In this document: positions 21,931 to 33,136 of the stretch, in pieces
How positions within the stretch are numbered: the first letter of the stretch is position 1
Layout: each line of letters begins with the position of its first letter
Source of the DNA: Channallabes apus
Lineage: Eukaryota; Chordata; Actinopteri; Siluriformes; Clariidae
Direction of reading: 5' to 3'
Assembly: GCA_030522415.1 (NCBI GenBank)
Contig: CM060131.1
Location: 12,075,703-12,139,702, forward strand
Length of the DNA stretch: 64,000 nt
The notes under the pieces: generated by a model
Databases searched by the model: none
Told to the model about the DNA's origin: nothing
Seen by the model: the letters and a program-made list of their open reading frames with translations, nothing else
Made by a program: the position numbers and the translations under genes

Positions 21931-22264
21931 GGCGGCGCGGTGGTGTAGTGGTTAGCACTGTCGCCTTGCACTGTCAGGGTCTGGGTTCGATTCCCCGGCC
22001 AGGCTCGATTCCCGTCTCTGTGTGCATGGAGTTTGCATGTTCTCCCCGTGCTTGGTGGGTTTCCTCCGGGTACTCTGGTTTCCTCCCACAGTCCAAAGAT
22101 ATGCAGGTTAGGATAATTGGCGTTCCTAAATTGCCCGTAGTGTATGTATGTGTGTGTGCCCTGCGATGGATTGGCACCCTGTCCAGGGTGTACCCCGCCT
22201 AGTGCCCGAAGTCTCCAGGTCCCCCGCGACCCTGAACACAGGATTAAGCGGTATAGAAAATGAA
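21931..22264 (+). repeat. SINE-A, full-length young copy
   Basis: Starts GGCGGCGCGGTGGTGTAG and ends GCGGTATAGAAAATGAAT. A, B and C-type blocks are intact. A possible 8-bp duplication ATTGTTGA occurs at 21923-21930 and 22284-22291, but the intervening tail is untypical. Confidence 0.93.
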
Positions 22265-22423
22265 TTTAATTTTTATCAATGTAATTGTTGATCTACTGTA
22301 TCTGTCTATTTGAGGGTTAGTTATGTAGATCAAGTGTTTTTTCTTATTTGTGTGGATTATACCTGCATTATTCATTTGTTTGTTAGTTGCTTTTTCATGC
22401 ATAGTTTACTGAGTTTATGTTCA

Positions 22424-22566
22424 GTCACTCATTGTCTATACCGCTTAATCTTGTATACAGGATTGCTGGGGTCCTGGAGCCAGGAGACTTAGAGTATGAG
22501 GTACAGTATGGGGTACACCCATAGAGTATGGGGTACAACCTGGACGGGGTACTAATCCATCACATG

Positions 22567-22626
<60 letters not shown>

Positions 22627-22821
22627 CGGCCAATTTGAGAACTATTTTGTATGTCTTTGGAATATGGGAGGAAACCAGAGTAACCGGAGGAAACCCACCA
22701 ATCACGGGGGGAACATGCAAACTCCATGCACACAGAGGCGGCAATCAAACCTGACTAGGAATTGAGCCAGGACCCTGGAGGTGCACGGTGATGGTGTTAA
22801 CCACTAAGCCATTGTGCTGCC
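22424..22821 (-). repeat. SINE-A, diverged copy with expanded (CA)n
   Basis: Minus-strand copy. Its internal GT run has grown to a (CA)26 tract at 22573-22624. A GGGTACA segment is duplicated near 22500-22540. Confidence 0.9.
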
Positions 22822-22865
22822 CAGGTTTATGCTTATTATTCCTCTGTGCCAGTTGCAGGCTTGCT

Positions 22866-22925
22866 TGCTTATCTATCTATCTCATCCGTCCTTCCGTCCA
22901 CCTATCCATCCATCCGTCCGTTCTT
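22866..22925. repeat. Degenerate tetranucleotide repeat
   Basis: Mixed TATC, CCGT and CATC units. Confidence 0.8.
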
Positions 22926-23563
22926 TGTTGCCTTGATTATATTTGGCAAATTTATTCATTCATTCATTTATTTATCTGTTCAATTTGCTTTTGAATGTTA
23001 CATTTCTTCCAGGCAAATTTGATTTGTTGTGCTTTTGATGTGTTCTGATTTTTATTGTTCCAAATAATTTGACCATAAATTAGCTTTTTGTTTGTTTGTT
23101 TGCTTTTGCATTTCATATTTCCTTTGTGCTACTTCAATTTTCTGCATTGTTTTCTTTTTTCTTTGATGCATCTTCTTCAGCAAAAGGAGCGTCCAGAGTA
23201 ATACCAGTTCTATCTTTCCATCTGCTTCAGCCTTGACCTCCGCTAACATGCAAGAGACATAGAAAATGCATTAATGGAGAATCGAACATGAGCCTCTGTG
23301 CTAGACCAGAGCAAACCTTCAACTGATAGAGTGTCAGATTAATGCAGTGCCGATTTTATCTCAGATGGGATGTCTTAAATCCTGTCTACCTCTCCCGCCT
23401 GCAGTCCTCCAGACTGCTGTCGGAGACACACACGGTGCATCGTCAGGCCCTGCGTGAGCTGTGAGAAAAATGACTTGGGATAAAAAAAAAAAAAAAAGAA
23501 AGAAAATTTAGATGGGCAGAAAATCCATCTGCAGTAATGAAGTAATGACCATGCTACCTATCA

Positions 23564-23564
<1 letters not shown>
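22926..23564. other. No gene called; weak exon candidate at 23405-23464
   Basis: CTACCTCTCCCGCCTGCAG at 23386-23404 is a good splice-acceptor match. The following frame codes SSRLLSETHTVHRQALREL, then TGA at 23462-23464, with G/C at most third positions. An alternative donor GTGAGC lies at 23454. No protein family recognised. Confidence 0.2.

Positions 23565-23621
<57 letters not shown>
23565..23621. repeat. (GA)n microsatellite
   Basis: About 28 GA units. Confidence 0.97.
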
Positions 23622-23622
<1 letters not shown>

Positions 23623-24145
23623 TCTGATCGGCATGAAGTTATTATTAGAATAGACATTTCTACTTCAGACACCAAGCACAAGTAGCGTAGATCAGTTTGC
23701 ATCATTTGCTTTTGAGTTGTCATAATCTCTCATATCAGGCCTCAGTTTAAGCTTCAAATGCATTCAAATCAAAAACTCTACGACACCGACGAGCATAATG
23801 TGTAAGTGTGTGTGTCCTGGGGTGTCATTCTGACAGTGCTTGTATTGTTTTGAAAGCATGTCTAAAAAAAGAAGAAAAAAAAACGAAATGAGAACGATAA
23901 AGTCTCTCATGCTGCACTATCGCTGAGAGTCTCAATAATCGGAGTGAATGGCTCATTTAGCATCAAAAAGAAACAAATTTCAAAGCCTGAGCCTGAAGAA
24001 TGCAACGTCAGCAGACTGAGCTAGTCTATAGCACGTTGGCAATGAAGATACACATGCAATGTAGTGTAGCACAGTGCAGGAACCCAAATCTGGCATGTTT
24101 AAAATAACAATGATAATAATAATAATAATAATATGTGTGTATATA
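23622..24145. other. No recognised feature
   Basis: Contains (AAT)n at about 24113-24132. No gene seen. Confidence 0.4.
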
Positions 24146-25441
24146 CAGTTTATACGGCTTGCAAAAGTATTCAGCCCCCTTGAACTTTTCCACATTTTGT
24201 CACATTACAGCCATAAACATGAATCAATTTTATTGGAATTCCACATGAAAGACCAATACAAAGTGGTGTACACGTGAGAAGTGGAACGAAAATCATACAT
24301 GATTCCAAACATTGTTTTACAAATAAATAACTGAAAAGTGGGGTGTGCATAATTTTTCAGCCCCCTGAGTCAATACTTTGTAGAACCACCTTTTGCTGCA
24401 ATTACAGCTGCCAGTCTTTTAGGGTGTGTCTCTACCAGCTTTGCACATTTAGAGACTGAAATCCTTGCCCATTCTTCTTTGCAAAACAGCTCCAGCTCAG
24501 TCAGATTAGATGGACAGCGTTTGTGAACAGCAGTTTTCTTCCAAGATTGCCCTGTATTTGGCTCCATCCATCTTCCCATCAACTCTGACCAGCTTCCCTG
24601 TCCCTGCTGAAGAGAAGCACCCCCAGAGCATGATGCTGCCACCACCATATTTGACAGTGGGGATGGTGTGTTCAGAGTGATGTGCAGTGTTAGTTTTCCG
24701 CCACACATAGCGTTTTGCATTTTGGCCAAAAAGTTCAATTTTGGTCTCATCTTACCAGAGCACCTTCTTCCACATGTTTGCTGTGCAAACGGGACTTCTT
24801 ATTGTTTTCTGTTAACAATGGCTTTCTTCTTGCCACTCTTCCATAAAGGCCAACTTTGTGCAGTGCACGACTAATAGCTGTCCTATGGACAGATTCCCCA
24901 CCTGAGCTGTAGATCTCTGCAGCTCATCCAGAGTCACCATGGGCCTCTTGGCTGCATTTCTGATCAGCGCTCTACTTGTTCGGCCTGTCAGTTTAGATGG
25001 ACGGCCTTGTCTTGGTAGGTTTACAGTTGTGCCATACTCCTTCCATTTCTGAATGATCGCTTGTACAGTGCTCCGTGGGATGTTCTAATATCCTCTTAGA
25101 CAACCTCTGAGGCCATCATAGAGCAGCTGTATTCGTACTGACATTAGATTACACACAGGTGCACTCTATTTAGTCATTAGCACTCATCAGGCAATGTCTA
25201 TGGGCAACTGACTGCACTCAGACCCAAGGGAGCTGAATAATTACGCACACCCCACTTTGCAGTTATTTATTTGTAAAAAAATGTTTGGAATCATGTATGA
25301 TTTTCATTCCACTTCTCACGTGTACACCACTTTGTATTGGTCTTTCACGTGGAATTCCAATAAAATTTATTCATGTTTGTGGCTGTAATGTAACAAAATG
25401 TGGAAAAGTTCAAGGGGGCCAAATACTTTTGCAAGCCACTG
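24146..25441 (-). mobile_element. Tc1-like transposon, internally deleted (1296 bp)
   Basis: Ends CAGT...GGCTTGCAAAAGTATTCAG and GCCAAATACTTTTGCAAGCCACTG are inverted, with TA flanks at 24144-24145 and 25442-25443. The left end carries a small extra insertion (TTATAC) after CAG. The inverted repeats are about 200 bp with an inner copy near CAGCCCCCTGAG. Same family as the element entering at 63537. Confidence 0.92.
24370..25090 (-). pseudogene. Tc1-family transposase, frameshifted and missing part of its catalytic core
   Basis: Reading on the minus strand from about 25090, fragments of the helix-turn-helix and GRPS-type linker are visible. The [21 protein letters not shown] piece lies in 24506-24706, and the C-terminal [19 protein letters not shown] and AAKGGSTKY lie in 24370-24750 in another frame. 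Near 24532 the sequence jumps straight to AVHKRCPSN, so the second Asp (QDND) and the Glu (NPIE) are gone. A second deletion of about 110 bp near 25088 removes the start codon and first helices, judged against the copy at 63911. It cannot make an active enzyme. Confidence 0.9.
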
Positions 25442-25443
25442 TA

Positions 25444-26328
25444 TATACACACATTTCGGAAATGTCCTGTAACCTTCATCGCTGAATGTTTCCTGGAACA
25501 ATTTGAGAACAACCGATCAACTAGCTCAAAAAATAAGCATTGTTCTTAAAGATTCTGTTGCAGCTAATTAATTGCTTTTTTTCTAGAATGACCAGGTGAC
25601 ATACCTGTGCTCACTTAAATTCCACTCTTGTAAAGGTTTTTTTTTTTTAAATAAAGACTTTTTTCAAACGCCCAGATTCTTAGATTTCTGAAGAGGTTTT
25701 GCTAAAGGGCTAAAAAGCCCACAGGAAGTTTTTTTTTTCTTTTTCTAAGATATCCAGTTTAATCCATTTAAGAGTACATCAATCATAAAACAAAACAATC
25801 GATCAAAGACATGGTTTTGGTCAGGTTCCATGCAAAAAAAGGATGCTACATTTTTATTTGGTGTACAAGATGTGCACTGATTGAGCCAGAGAAATATAAA
25901 TATGAGCCAAAATAAATAAATAAAAATGCAAAAATCAGATTTGGATAGCCAAACTAAAAGAAATGAAAACTTGTTATTTATGTAATTATCTATTCATTTA
26001 TTTAGTGCTGAATTGACTGTGTTCCTCATACTTGTTTTTTTGTGTAATTTTCATGCACTTGGCAAAGGTTTATTTCACATCCATTGCCATGTTTCTGATT
26101 AATGAGTGAAATTTATGAGGATGTTTTAAGCCCTAGTTTCAGTGTTTCATGCCCCTGAGCCAATACACTATTCTCATTTTATTTCATTTTATTTATTTTG
26201 TGGTTTAATGTCTGTTGGTGTAATTACTTGCAACGTTATTTGCAAAAGAACAAATAGGTGTGAAAGCATCCTATAATTGTAGTTTACTTAATTAAAGCGA
26301 AAGATTAACAAAAATTCATAATTAAATG
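25444..26328. other. No recognised feature
   Basis: AT-rich with T-runs. No gene or repeat family recognised. Confidence 0.4.
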
Positions 26329-26338
26329 AATAAAAATC

Positions 26339-26665
26339 GGCGGCACGGTGGCTTTGTGGTTAGCACTGTCACCCTGCACGTCCAGGGTCTGGGTTCCATT
26401 CCCGGCCAGGTTTGATTTCTGTCTCTGTGTGCATGGAGTTTGCATGTTCTCCCTGTAAATGGTGGGTTTCCTCCAGGTTCTCCAGTTTCCTCCCACAGTC
26501 CAAAGACATGTAGATTAGGCTAATTGGCCTGTAGTGTGTGTATGTGAGTGTGCCCTGAGAGAGACTGGCCCCGTCTTGTGCCCTAAGACTCCTGGGATAG
26601 GCTCCAGGCCCCCTGTGATCCTGTATACATGCTAAAGTGGTATAAACCGTAAGTGAGTGAAAGTA
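26339..26665 (+). repeat. SINE-A copy with 10-bp target duplication
   Basis: Starts GGCGGCACGGTGGCTTTGTG. Flanked by AATAAAAATC at 26329-26338 and 26666-26675. Moderately diverged, with part of the GT-run region deleted. Confidence 0.93.
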
Positions 26666-26675
26666 AATAAAAATC

Positions 26676-27044
26676 AGGTGTGATGAAATGCCACTTTGGA
26701 TATTTAAGGGATCTAAGTTTAAAAAAATTATTTTATTCAGAAGGGCAATTCCATGCTGGGTTCAACCTTACCATGGGACAAAAAAACAAACTATTCTTGT
26801 TTAATGATTTCATATATTTATTTATTTTTTTCAAATGTTTCATGTTAAAATTCACTACTCATGAGAAATATTCTAATGACTGATTCACACACATTCCATA
26901 CATTTAAGTGGAAATGTCACATCTAGTTTATCTGAAGCCATTTATTTATAAAAAATGACAAATATTTTTAAATCTATAATTTTAAGGTTATTAAAATTTA
27001 ATGTCACATCCATAATGCTAATTAAAAAAAACACTTATCGATGG
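26676..27044. other. No recognised feature
   Basis: AT-rich, between two SINEs. Confidence 0.4.
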
Positions 27045-27356
27045 TTAATCACTCACTCACTCACTCATCGTCTACTGTATATCACTTAATCCTGCATATG
27101 GGATCGCGGAGTGGCCCGAAGCCTATCCCAGGAGACTTAGTGCACGAGGCGGGTACACCCTGGATAGGGTGCCAATCCATCACAGTGCATACACACTCAT
27201 TTACACAGTATAGGCAATTTGGTCTGTGGGAGGAAACTCACCAAGCACGGGGAGAACATGGAAACTCAAAAGCGGGAATCGAACCTGGCCAGGAATCAAA
27301 CTTGGATCCTGGAGGTGCAAGCTGACAGTCCTAACCACTAAGCCATCGTGCTGCCT
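27045..27356 (-). repeat. SINE-A copy with a 5-bp footprint-like insertion
   Basis: Minus orientation. Where other copies read GTCTATACCGC, this one reads GTCTACTGTATATCAC, i.e. an extra CTGTA after TA (27073-27079). The middle of the body is also deleted. Confidence 0.9.
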
Positions 27357-28063
27357 TCAATGTATACTATATTAAATTATTAAAACTTGATTATAAAAAA
27401 TATTTTAGTCAAATGAGGTTTACTTTTATCTCATGACTTTACATATTAGTAATTTTTCTTAAGACTAATAAATGTTTAATTGCCATCTAGCCACAGGATA
27501 ATACAATTCTGTATTCCTGACATCAGCTTTAAACCACTTTTAACCATTTTAAGCCACATAAAGCTTCCTTCCACCTAGACACCACCTCATAATACAAATA
27601 TCTTAATAACATAATCTTCTGAGGCCCAAGTGTCTGTATATCCTGCAGAGTCAGGTGTGCTTATAAAGCCTGGACTTAATTTGCATTTTGTGAAACTACA
27701 GTACAAGAGAATTTTAGTGTGCCGGACTTTAGCGTAATGAACGTTCTCAGTTCAAAGGCACATACGCATGCATACTGCAAAGGCATTAAAGTAAGGAAAC
27801 TGTTTCAAGGAAAAGTTTTGAGCAAATCAATAATTCATGAATAAATCAAGAAGAAAAGTCCCTTACCATAGTTACCTTTTACCACCAGGGAAACATGCAG
27901 CATGACAGAACCAGCCAAACAGAATAGGACGTTATTTTTCTAGGAAATGTACTGTAATAGTCATTATGTTTTAATGTAATTTTTTAAAAATCATACAGTA
28001 TAATACATTACTAGGTTTATACAGGTTATAAAAAATTTTGTGTAGAGATCCCTACACAAACCC
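27357..28063. other. No recognised feature
   Basis: AT-rich. TACWGTA heptamers at 27697, 27950 and 27994. Confidence 0.4.
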
Positions 28064-28554
28064 TTAAAGGAGACATACTGTACAGTCTCAATTTTGCATA
28101 GGTTAATATGATTCTTTAGGGTCCTAATGAAAAGTTTGTAATATACTTTAATTAAAAATTCTCAATTGTTGTGTAAAAAAAACATTACTTTTAGCTGGTA
28201 AAAAATCTGTTCTCAGCAACCTGTTTCATTTAAATGTTAATGACCTCTACTGAACCCGCCCCCCAGTTCTGTGGGGCGTGTCTTCACAATAAAAGTGGGG
28301 TATAGCTTTGACAACAGTTAAAAATAATTTTACATGATGTTAGTTTATTTTATAGATTATATAGTTAGTAGTTATTTCTACTCTCTTGCTCTCTTCCTCA
28401 TAGATCTGATATTAACGTGTTAAATCTTCCCTGCTGCTATCTTCCTGTCTCCTCTTGCATCTGTTCATTCATGCTCACCTTCCCATACTCTGTCTCTCTC
28501 TCTCTCCCTCTCTCTCTCCCCTTCTGTCTCCTTCTAATATCTATCTTCCTCTCC

Positions 28555-28640
28555 TTTGATTCAAATTCAACTTTTATTTGTCACATACACAGTCATACAC
28601 AGTATGATATGCAGTGAAATGCTTATACGACAGCCAGTGA
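28555..28640 (-). repeat. LINE-like 3' tail fragment
   Basis: CTTTTATTTGTCACATACAC...TGCAGTGAAATGCTTATACG on the plus strand is the complement of a retrotransposon 3' end ending GTGACAAATAAAAG. Confidence 0.45.
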
Positions 28641-28865
28641 CCTTAAAAAGAAAATAAAAGCTTATACGTAAGGAATAAATCTCAATAAAAAGAAATACTA
28701 AAGAAAAAAAATTTAACTAGTAAAATAAACTGTACAAATGAGGGCATAATAAAAATATTACAAAATATAGGGGAAATATATATATATTTTTTATTATAAA
28801 TACTAGTTACATTTATTTTCGTCTACTACGAAAAACTTTATAAATATGTAGTGCAAAAAAGCACG

Positions 28866-28937
28866 TACCTTGAGCGGGAATCGAACCCCGGTCTCCCACA
28901 TGAGAGCGCTGTATCCTAACCACTAGACCACGAGGGA
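28866..28937 (-). pseudogene. tRNA-Glu-like sequence, probably a pseudogene
   Basis: The minus strand begins TCCCTCGTGGTCTAGTGGTT, the A-box half of vertebrate tRNA-Glu. The anticodon loop CTCTCAT would read CTC. The B box is GGGGTTCGATTCCCG. A T6 run (28855-28860 on the complement) would serve as Pol III terminator. The acceptor 3' strand reads CTCAAGG instead of CGAGGGA, and the anticodon and T stems have mismatches, so a working tRNA is unlikely. It could also be a SINE head. Confidence 0.55.
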
Positions 28938-29101
28938 TTAATGGCTATATCAAAAAACTGCACTCCACACTCATGTAGGCGCCATTTTGCTCCAGTGTAG
29001 AAATACAATGGCCGACGGCTCTTTTTTCACTTTCACTCTTTTTTCTTTTTTCAGCAGGTCTTTGCTAAAACACCAGTGTCAATCAACAGTAGGAGCGGCA
29101 T

Positions 29102-29127
29102 CTGTCGGTGTGACGTCACACCGACAG
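29102..29127. repeat. Perfect 26-bp palindrome centred on TGACGTCA
   Basis: CTGTCGGTGTGAC is followed by its exact reverse complement. The centre is the CREB/ATF consensus TGACGTCA (29111-29118). It lies within the TTAA-flanked element. Confidence 0.95.
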
Positions 29128-29297
29128 GCTTTTGAAAACTGGCTGATTTCAGAAGGGGCATCTTATATTATTAAATTAAAAGAAAATCGCTGGGCGGCTC
29201 TTTATCATTGTAGAGTGGTTGTGTACACCCTCTCCTAACACACAATGCAGTCCAAAGAGCTTGAAAAAGTCCATGTAGCACCGTAGGTGCCCTTTAA

Positions 29298-29929
29298 GAA
29301 AACCCTGAATAAAAGCCTGATCATTCTTATACAACTGACTGACCATGTAATGGTTAGTACATGAATAAGTAATTATGTTAACAATTGTTACATAAAAAGC
29401 AAGTTTGCAGTTTGTGTTGCAAACTTTTATGTTAAGGTCACATGAAATAAATTTATATAGTGCATTAGATAACATTAATAAATCAGTAATGCAAATGTCT
29501 GCATGAATAAATCAGCAATGCCAGTGTTTGAGTTAAGTACCAGAAGAAGTTTTTCACATATTTGATGTTTAAATGTTAATAAAATGGAGCTCATTGACTG
29601 CACACGCACATGTGTATGTGTAATATTAGGCTGTATAAATGTAATTATAAAGCAAAAGGATTTTTATTAAAAAGAAACCCCAATAGTTTGGAGCACACGT
29701 TTTAATTAGGGTTGTCTGATTTTAACACAGCGTATATATTTGTATACACGGTTAAAATATATAATAAAAGAAATTCTAAATGTAAACAAAAAATGCATGG
29801 ATCCATTTAGATTATTAATTCTGTAGTGCTGAAAGTAATTATTTTTTTTGCCAATCCAAAGGTCTCTCCAGTTCCTACCCGTGATGATGATTGACTCCAG
29901 CTGGTAGGTTCTCTGTGCCAACTTAGTTT
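29298..29929. other. No recognised feature
   Basis: AT-rich with no coding or repeat signal. Confidence 0.4.
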
Positions 29930-30530
29930 GACAGCACTCGCTGAATTGCTCAAAACACAGTACAATGGGAAAACTCAGTGCAGATTTGAGAACGAGGATG
30001 GTTCATTTACCCAAGTCAGGTCTCTTTGATCCAGTTCTCACCAAGTGCAGACTCAAAGATGAGTTCAAGCAATTGTATGTAAGTATGTTACTGGGATTTG
30101 TAACCACTTTGCCAAAATCTGGAAGAAAAAACTAACTGTCATCCAATTGGTTCAGATGGTCAGGGGCAACCCAGGAACTGCCCATGCGCAGGCCTGCTGG
30201 AACACCACAGTTCCTGTTTACGGGCAAGTTAGTTTTACAGGTTACTTTATGGTTGACAACATAAACAAATAATTATAGTCCTTTGACCAGTGAGATTAAA
30301 GGTGAGGCATTCAATAACAAGAACACTGGAGCAGCTGTTAAGCATGGTGGTGGTAGCAGCATGCTTTCGGGTTGTTTTGGTGCCACTGGAACTGTGTAGT
30401 GCACAAAGTGGATGGAATAATCAAGAAGGAGGACCTGAAATAATCAGCAAGATGGTTGAAAACTGGACAAAAGTGATTTTGAAGTGTCATAGTGGTGGCA
30501 AAGTGAAACAAGGAAGAAAGTGCTAAGGTT
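29930..30530 (+). mobile_element. Tc1-like transposon relic
   Basis: The frame at 30290-30526 and its neighbours carry the AVKHGGGSSMLSGCFGATG block, the glycine-rich segment between the first and second catalytic Asp of Tc1 transposases. In-frame stops follow. Upstream sequence (29990-30200) fits the same element but is decayed. No ends found. Confidence 0.6.
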
Positions 30531-30540
30531 TGGTGTCCAC

Positions 30541-31092
30541 CTTTTTCTTCTTCTTCTTTGTCTTTCGGCTGTTCCCTTTCAGGGGTCGCCACAGCGAATC
30601 ATCTGCCTCCATCTAACCCTATCCTCTGCATCCTCTTCTCTCACACCAACTAACTTCATGTCCTCTCTCACTGCATCCATAAATCTCCTCTTTGGTCTTC
30701 CTCTAGACCTCCTGTCTGGCAGTTCCAACCTCAGCATCCTTCTACCGATATATTCACAATCTCTCATCTGAACATGTCCAAACCACCTCAATCTGGCCTC
30801 TCTGACTTTATCTCCAAAACATCTCACATGGGTTGTCCCTCTGATGAACTGATTCTTGATCGTTTCCATCCTTGTCACTCCCAAAGAGAACCTCAACATC
30901 TTCAGCTCTGCTACCTCTAGCTCTGCTTCCTGTCTTTTCTTCAGTGCCACTGTCTCTAAGCCGTAGAGCATCGCTGGTCTCACCACTGTCCTGTACACCT
31001 TTCCTTTCATTCTCGCTGATAATCTTTTATCGCACAACACACCTGACACTTTTCTCCACCCATTCCAACCTGCCTGTACTCGTCTCTTCTTT
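30541..31092 (-). mobile_element. 5'-truncated non-LTR retrotransposon (LINE), 3' end
   Basis: On the minus strand: a reverse-transcriptase C-terminal region, a short 3' UTR (GGCGACCCCTGAAAGGGAAC) and a (GAA)n tail at 30541-30557. Truncated on the 5' side at about 31092. Confidence 0.9.
30579..31092 (-). pseudogene. LINE ORF2 C-terminal fragment (RTE-like)
   Basis: About 170 open codons ending in a stop at 30579. Recognisable blocks are WRKVSGVLCDKRLS, VVRPAMLYGLETVALKK, EVAELKMLRFSLGVTRM, REARLRWFGHVQMRD and RRSRGRPKRRFMDAVREDMK. These follow the reverse-transcriptase catalytic domain in RTE-like/related LINEs spread across fish genomes. The endonuclease and RT core are absent because of 5' truncation. 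The frame is open throughout, which suggests a fairly recent copy. It has no host role. Confidence 0.9.
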
Positions 31093-31414
31093 AGTTACAA
31101 AGAATGTTGAGGATCATGAGAATTACTGAAAACATTACCAAATATTTAATTTCCAAATCATAATCAGTCTCGTCCTGTACCAGTTTCAGTTGGCAACACC
31201 ATTTAATTATAGTCCTCCATTGCTGCTACTGTAACTGCAAAGTAAAGTCTTTCTACTTGGCTTCACCATTCTCCAAAAGTCAATCGATTGAGCTTACTTC
31301 ATTCACAGGACCAGTTTTTTTTGGATCCTTGCAGCCTCCTTTCTAGATTTTAATACCTAATTACATTTTTCATAACTTATTGTAGCCTCAGCTCTTTGGA
31401 TAATGCAGGTGGGA

Positions 31415-31640
31415 AACATGGCGGTGCAATGGGTAATGTTGACACCTCATACTGTAGTTCCAGGTTACCCTGATTGACCCTCTGTCTGGAATTTTACCCG
31501 GTCTGTGTTCACATGAGTTTACTCTGGGTTCTCTGGTTCCTGCCCACTATCCAGTACACTCTAGGTAGACTGGATATTATAAAATTGTAACCCCTGTCTG
31601 TGAACCCCTTCGAGGGTGAATTCCATAGAGGGGGTCGACT
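31415..31640 (+). repeat. Diverged SINE copy
   Basis: Head remnant GGCGGTGCAATGGGTAATGT, then TCTGGGTTCTCTGGTTCCTG in the body. Same general design as SINE-A but an older lineage. Confidence 0.45.
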
Positions 31641-33108
31641 CTGAATAAAGCACTTACTACTGTATAACTGAACAAACGAATAATAGATTAAAATGAATAG
31701 TCCTAAAAACTTTCATTTTGAAAGCAATGTGAGAGGTTTCCATTTCTGAAATGTTCCATTCCCTAGTTCCGAAATTCCATATCTCTTGCTTACAATGTAC
31801 AAGAGAGAAACTAGGTGGAAATATGACCATGGCAAGGAAAACCTACACTGTTGTTTCGTCTCAAGGAACATTGAAATTGTTTTTTTTTTTTTTTTATGTG
31901 TGTGACAAATGGTCACAGGAGAACTCGGCTAAACAGAAAGAGGCATGGGGATGCACGAATCATCAGAAGTCTGGATCAAACAGAGAACGGTCCACTCTTT
32001 GAAAAATAAAAAAGGGTTATGACTGTAAATTGTGTTAGTCAGCAGATATCTGGTCTGACACTAACCGCCCCAATCACGCAACACCCACACAAAAATCTTC
32101 ATTTTTCATATTTAAAATCACAGCTATATCATAAGGAAAAATAAATGAAAGATGTTTTATTAAAAGGAAAGCATTGCACATCACCATTTATGAGGCAATC
32201 CCTGCAAAATTCTATTTCAAAGGAGATCAAATGAAGCACAACTTTGACTGATGTCATTTAGACTGATAATCAGATTTCCCTAGTTTTATTTTTCCCATGA
32301 ATATTTAACAGTGAATATTTAGCAGTGAACAGCAAGAAAAGTAATTTAAATCGGATTGTTTTCCCACTGTTATATGGAAAAAAAAGAGCTGCCATGCTGT
32401 TTTAAACTGGATTATGCTGGTTAGGATTGCACTGCTTTTGGTTATATGATTGCTTATTAAAACATTGGTGGTAAACTTGGTGAAATGGATTGGATCATGT
32501 CAGGCATCATAGAAAGAAATGTCAAACAGTGTTTAGAGGGATATCTGTTCCCTTGTGTAAATTCATTTAAATCCTTCTCCTAATCCTTACCACACAAGCA
32601 AACGCTGCCATTAGTGATTCAAACCCTCATCACATCGATTGCTAAGACTGAGGTGTTTAAGGAAGAAACCTGACTAGAATACCGATGCTACTATAACTGT
32701 AACTGTTGTAATTACACATACAGTATGCTCCAAAAGATTGCTTCATGTTTTTGCTGTTTTTCTCTTCAGGTGTATTTATCGGAAATATTTATGGCATGAA
32801 ACATGAAGGCATGGTTGCATGGTCAATCGTCTTGCCACATTACTGTAGCTCTGGTTAGAGTTGTGTGACATTTCCCATGTTCTCTGCTCTCACTGGTATA
32901 GCCACTCTTTAAAGTCACAGGTCTACATTTTGTGAATTTTGTAGCCATGCAATGAAACCTTGCATTCTAACATCCAGGACATGTCCCTGTCTCGCATCCT
33001 ATAGTCCTGGGATAGGTTATGGATTCCCCAAGGCTCTCTCCAAAATAAACTGGGATATGAATTAATATTTTAGCTTTTTGAAGTTTCATAGCATGAATGA
33101 AAACTCAA
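31641..33108. other. No recognised feature
   Basis: Long quiet stretch with a T-run at about 31879-31895. TACWGTA at 31658, 32719 and 32841. No gene or repeat family seen. Confidence 0.4.
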
Positions 33109-33136
33109 CCCCTCCCTCCCTCCCTCCCTCCCTCCC
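33109..33136. repeat. (CCCT)n microsatellite, G4-prone on the minus strand
   Basis: About 7 CCCT units at the tail end of a SINE. The complementary GGGA repeats could form a G-quadruplex. Confidence 0.92.

Larger units (their letters stand above)
28064..29297. mobile_element. Probable nonautonomous element with TTAA ends (piggyBac-like)
   Basis: The left end TTAAAGGAGAC and the right end GTGCCCTTTAA are inverted and each includes TTAA. The region near 29165-29230, ATCGCTGGGCGGCTCTTTAT...GTGGTTGTGTACACC, resembles the inner end of a MITE common in teleosts. It holds a LINE tail, a tRNA-like sequence and a 26-bp palindrome. No transposase frame. Confidence 0.5.

Noticed and set aside
28866..28937. 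Functional tRNA-Glu gene
   Set aside because: The acceptor stem does not close and other stems have mismatches, so it is listed as a pseudogene.
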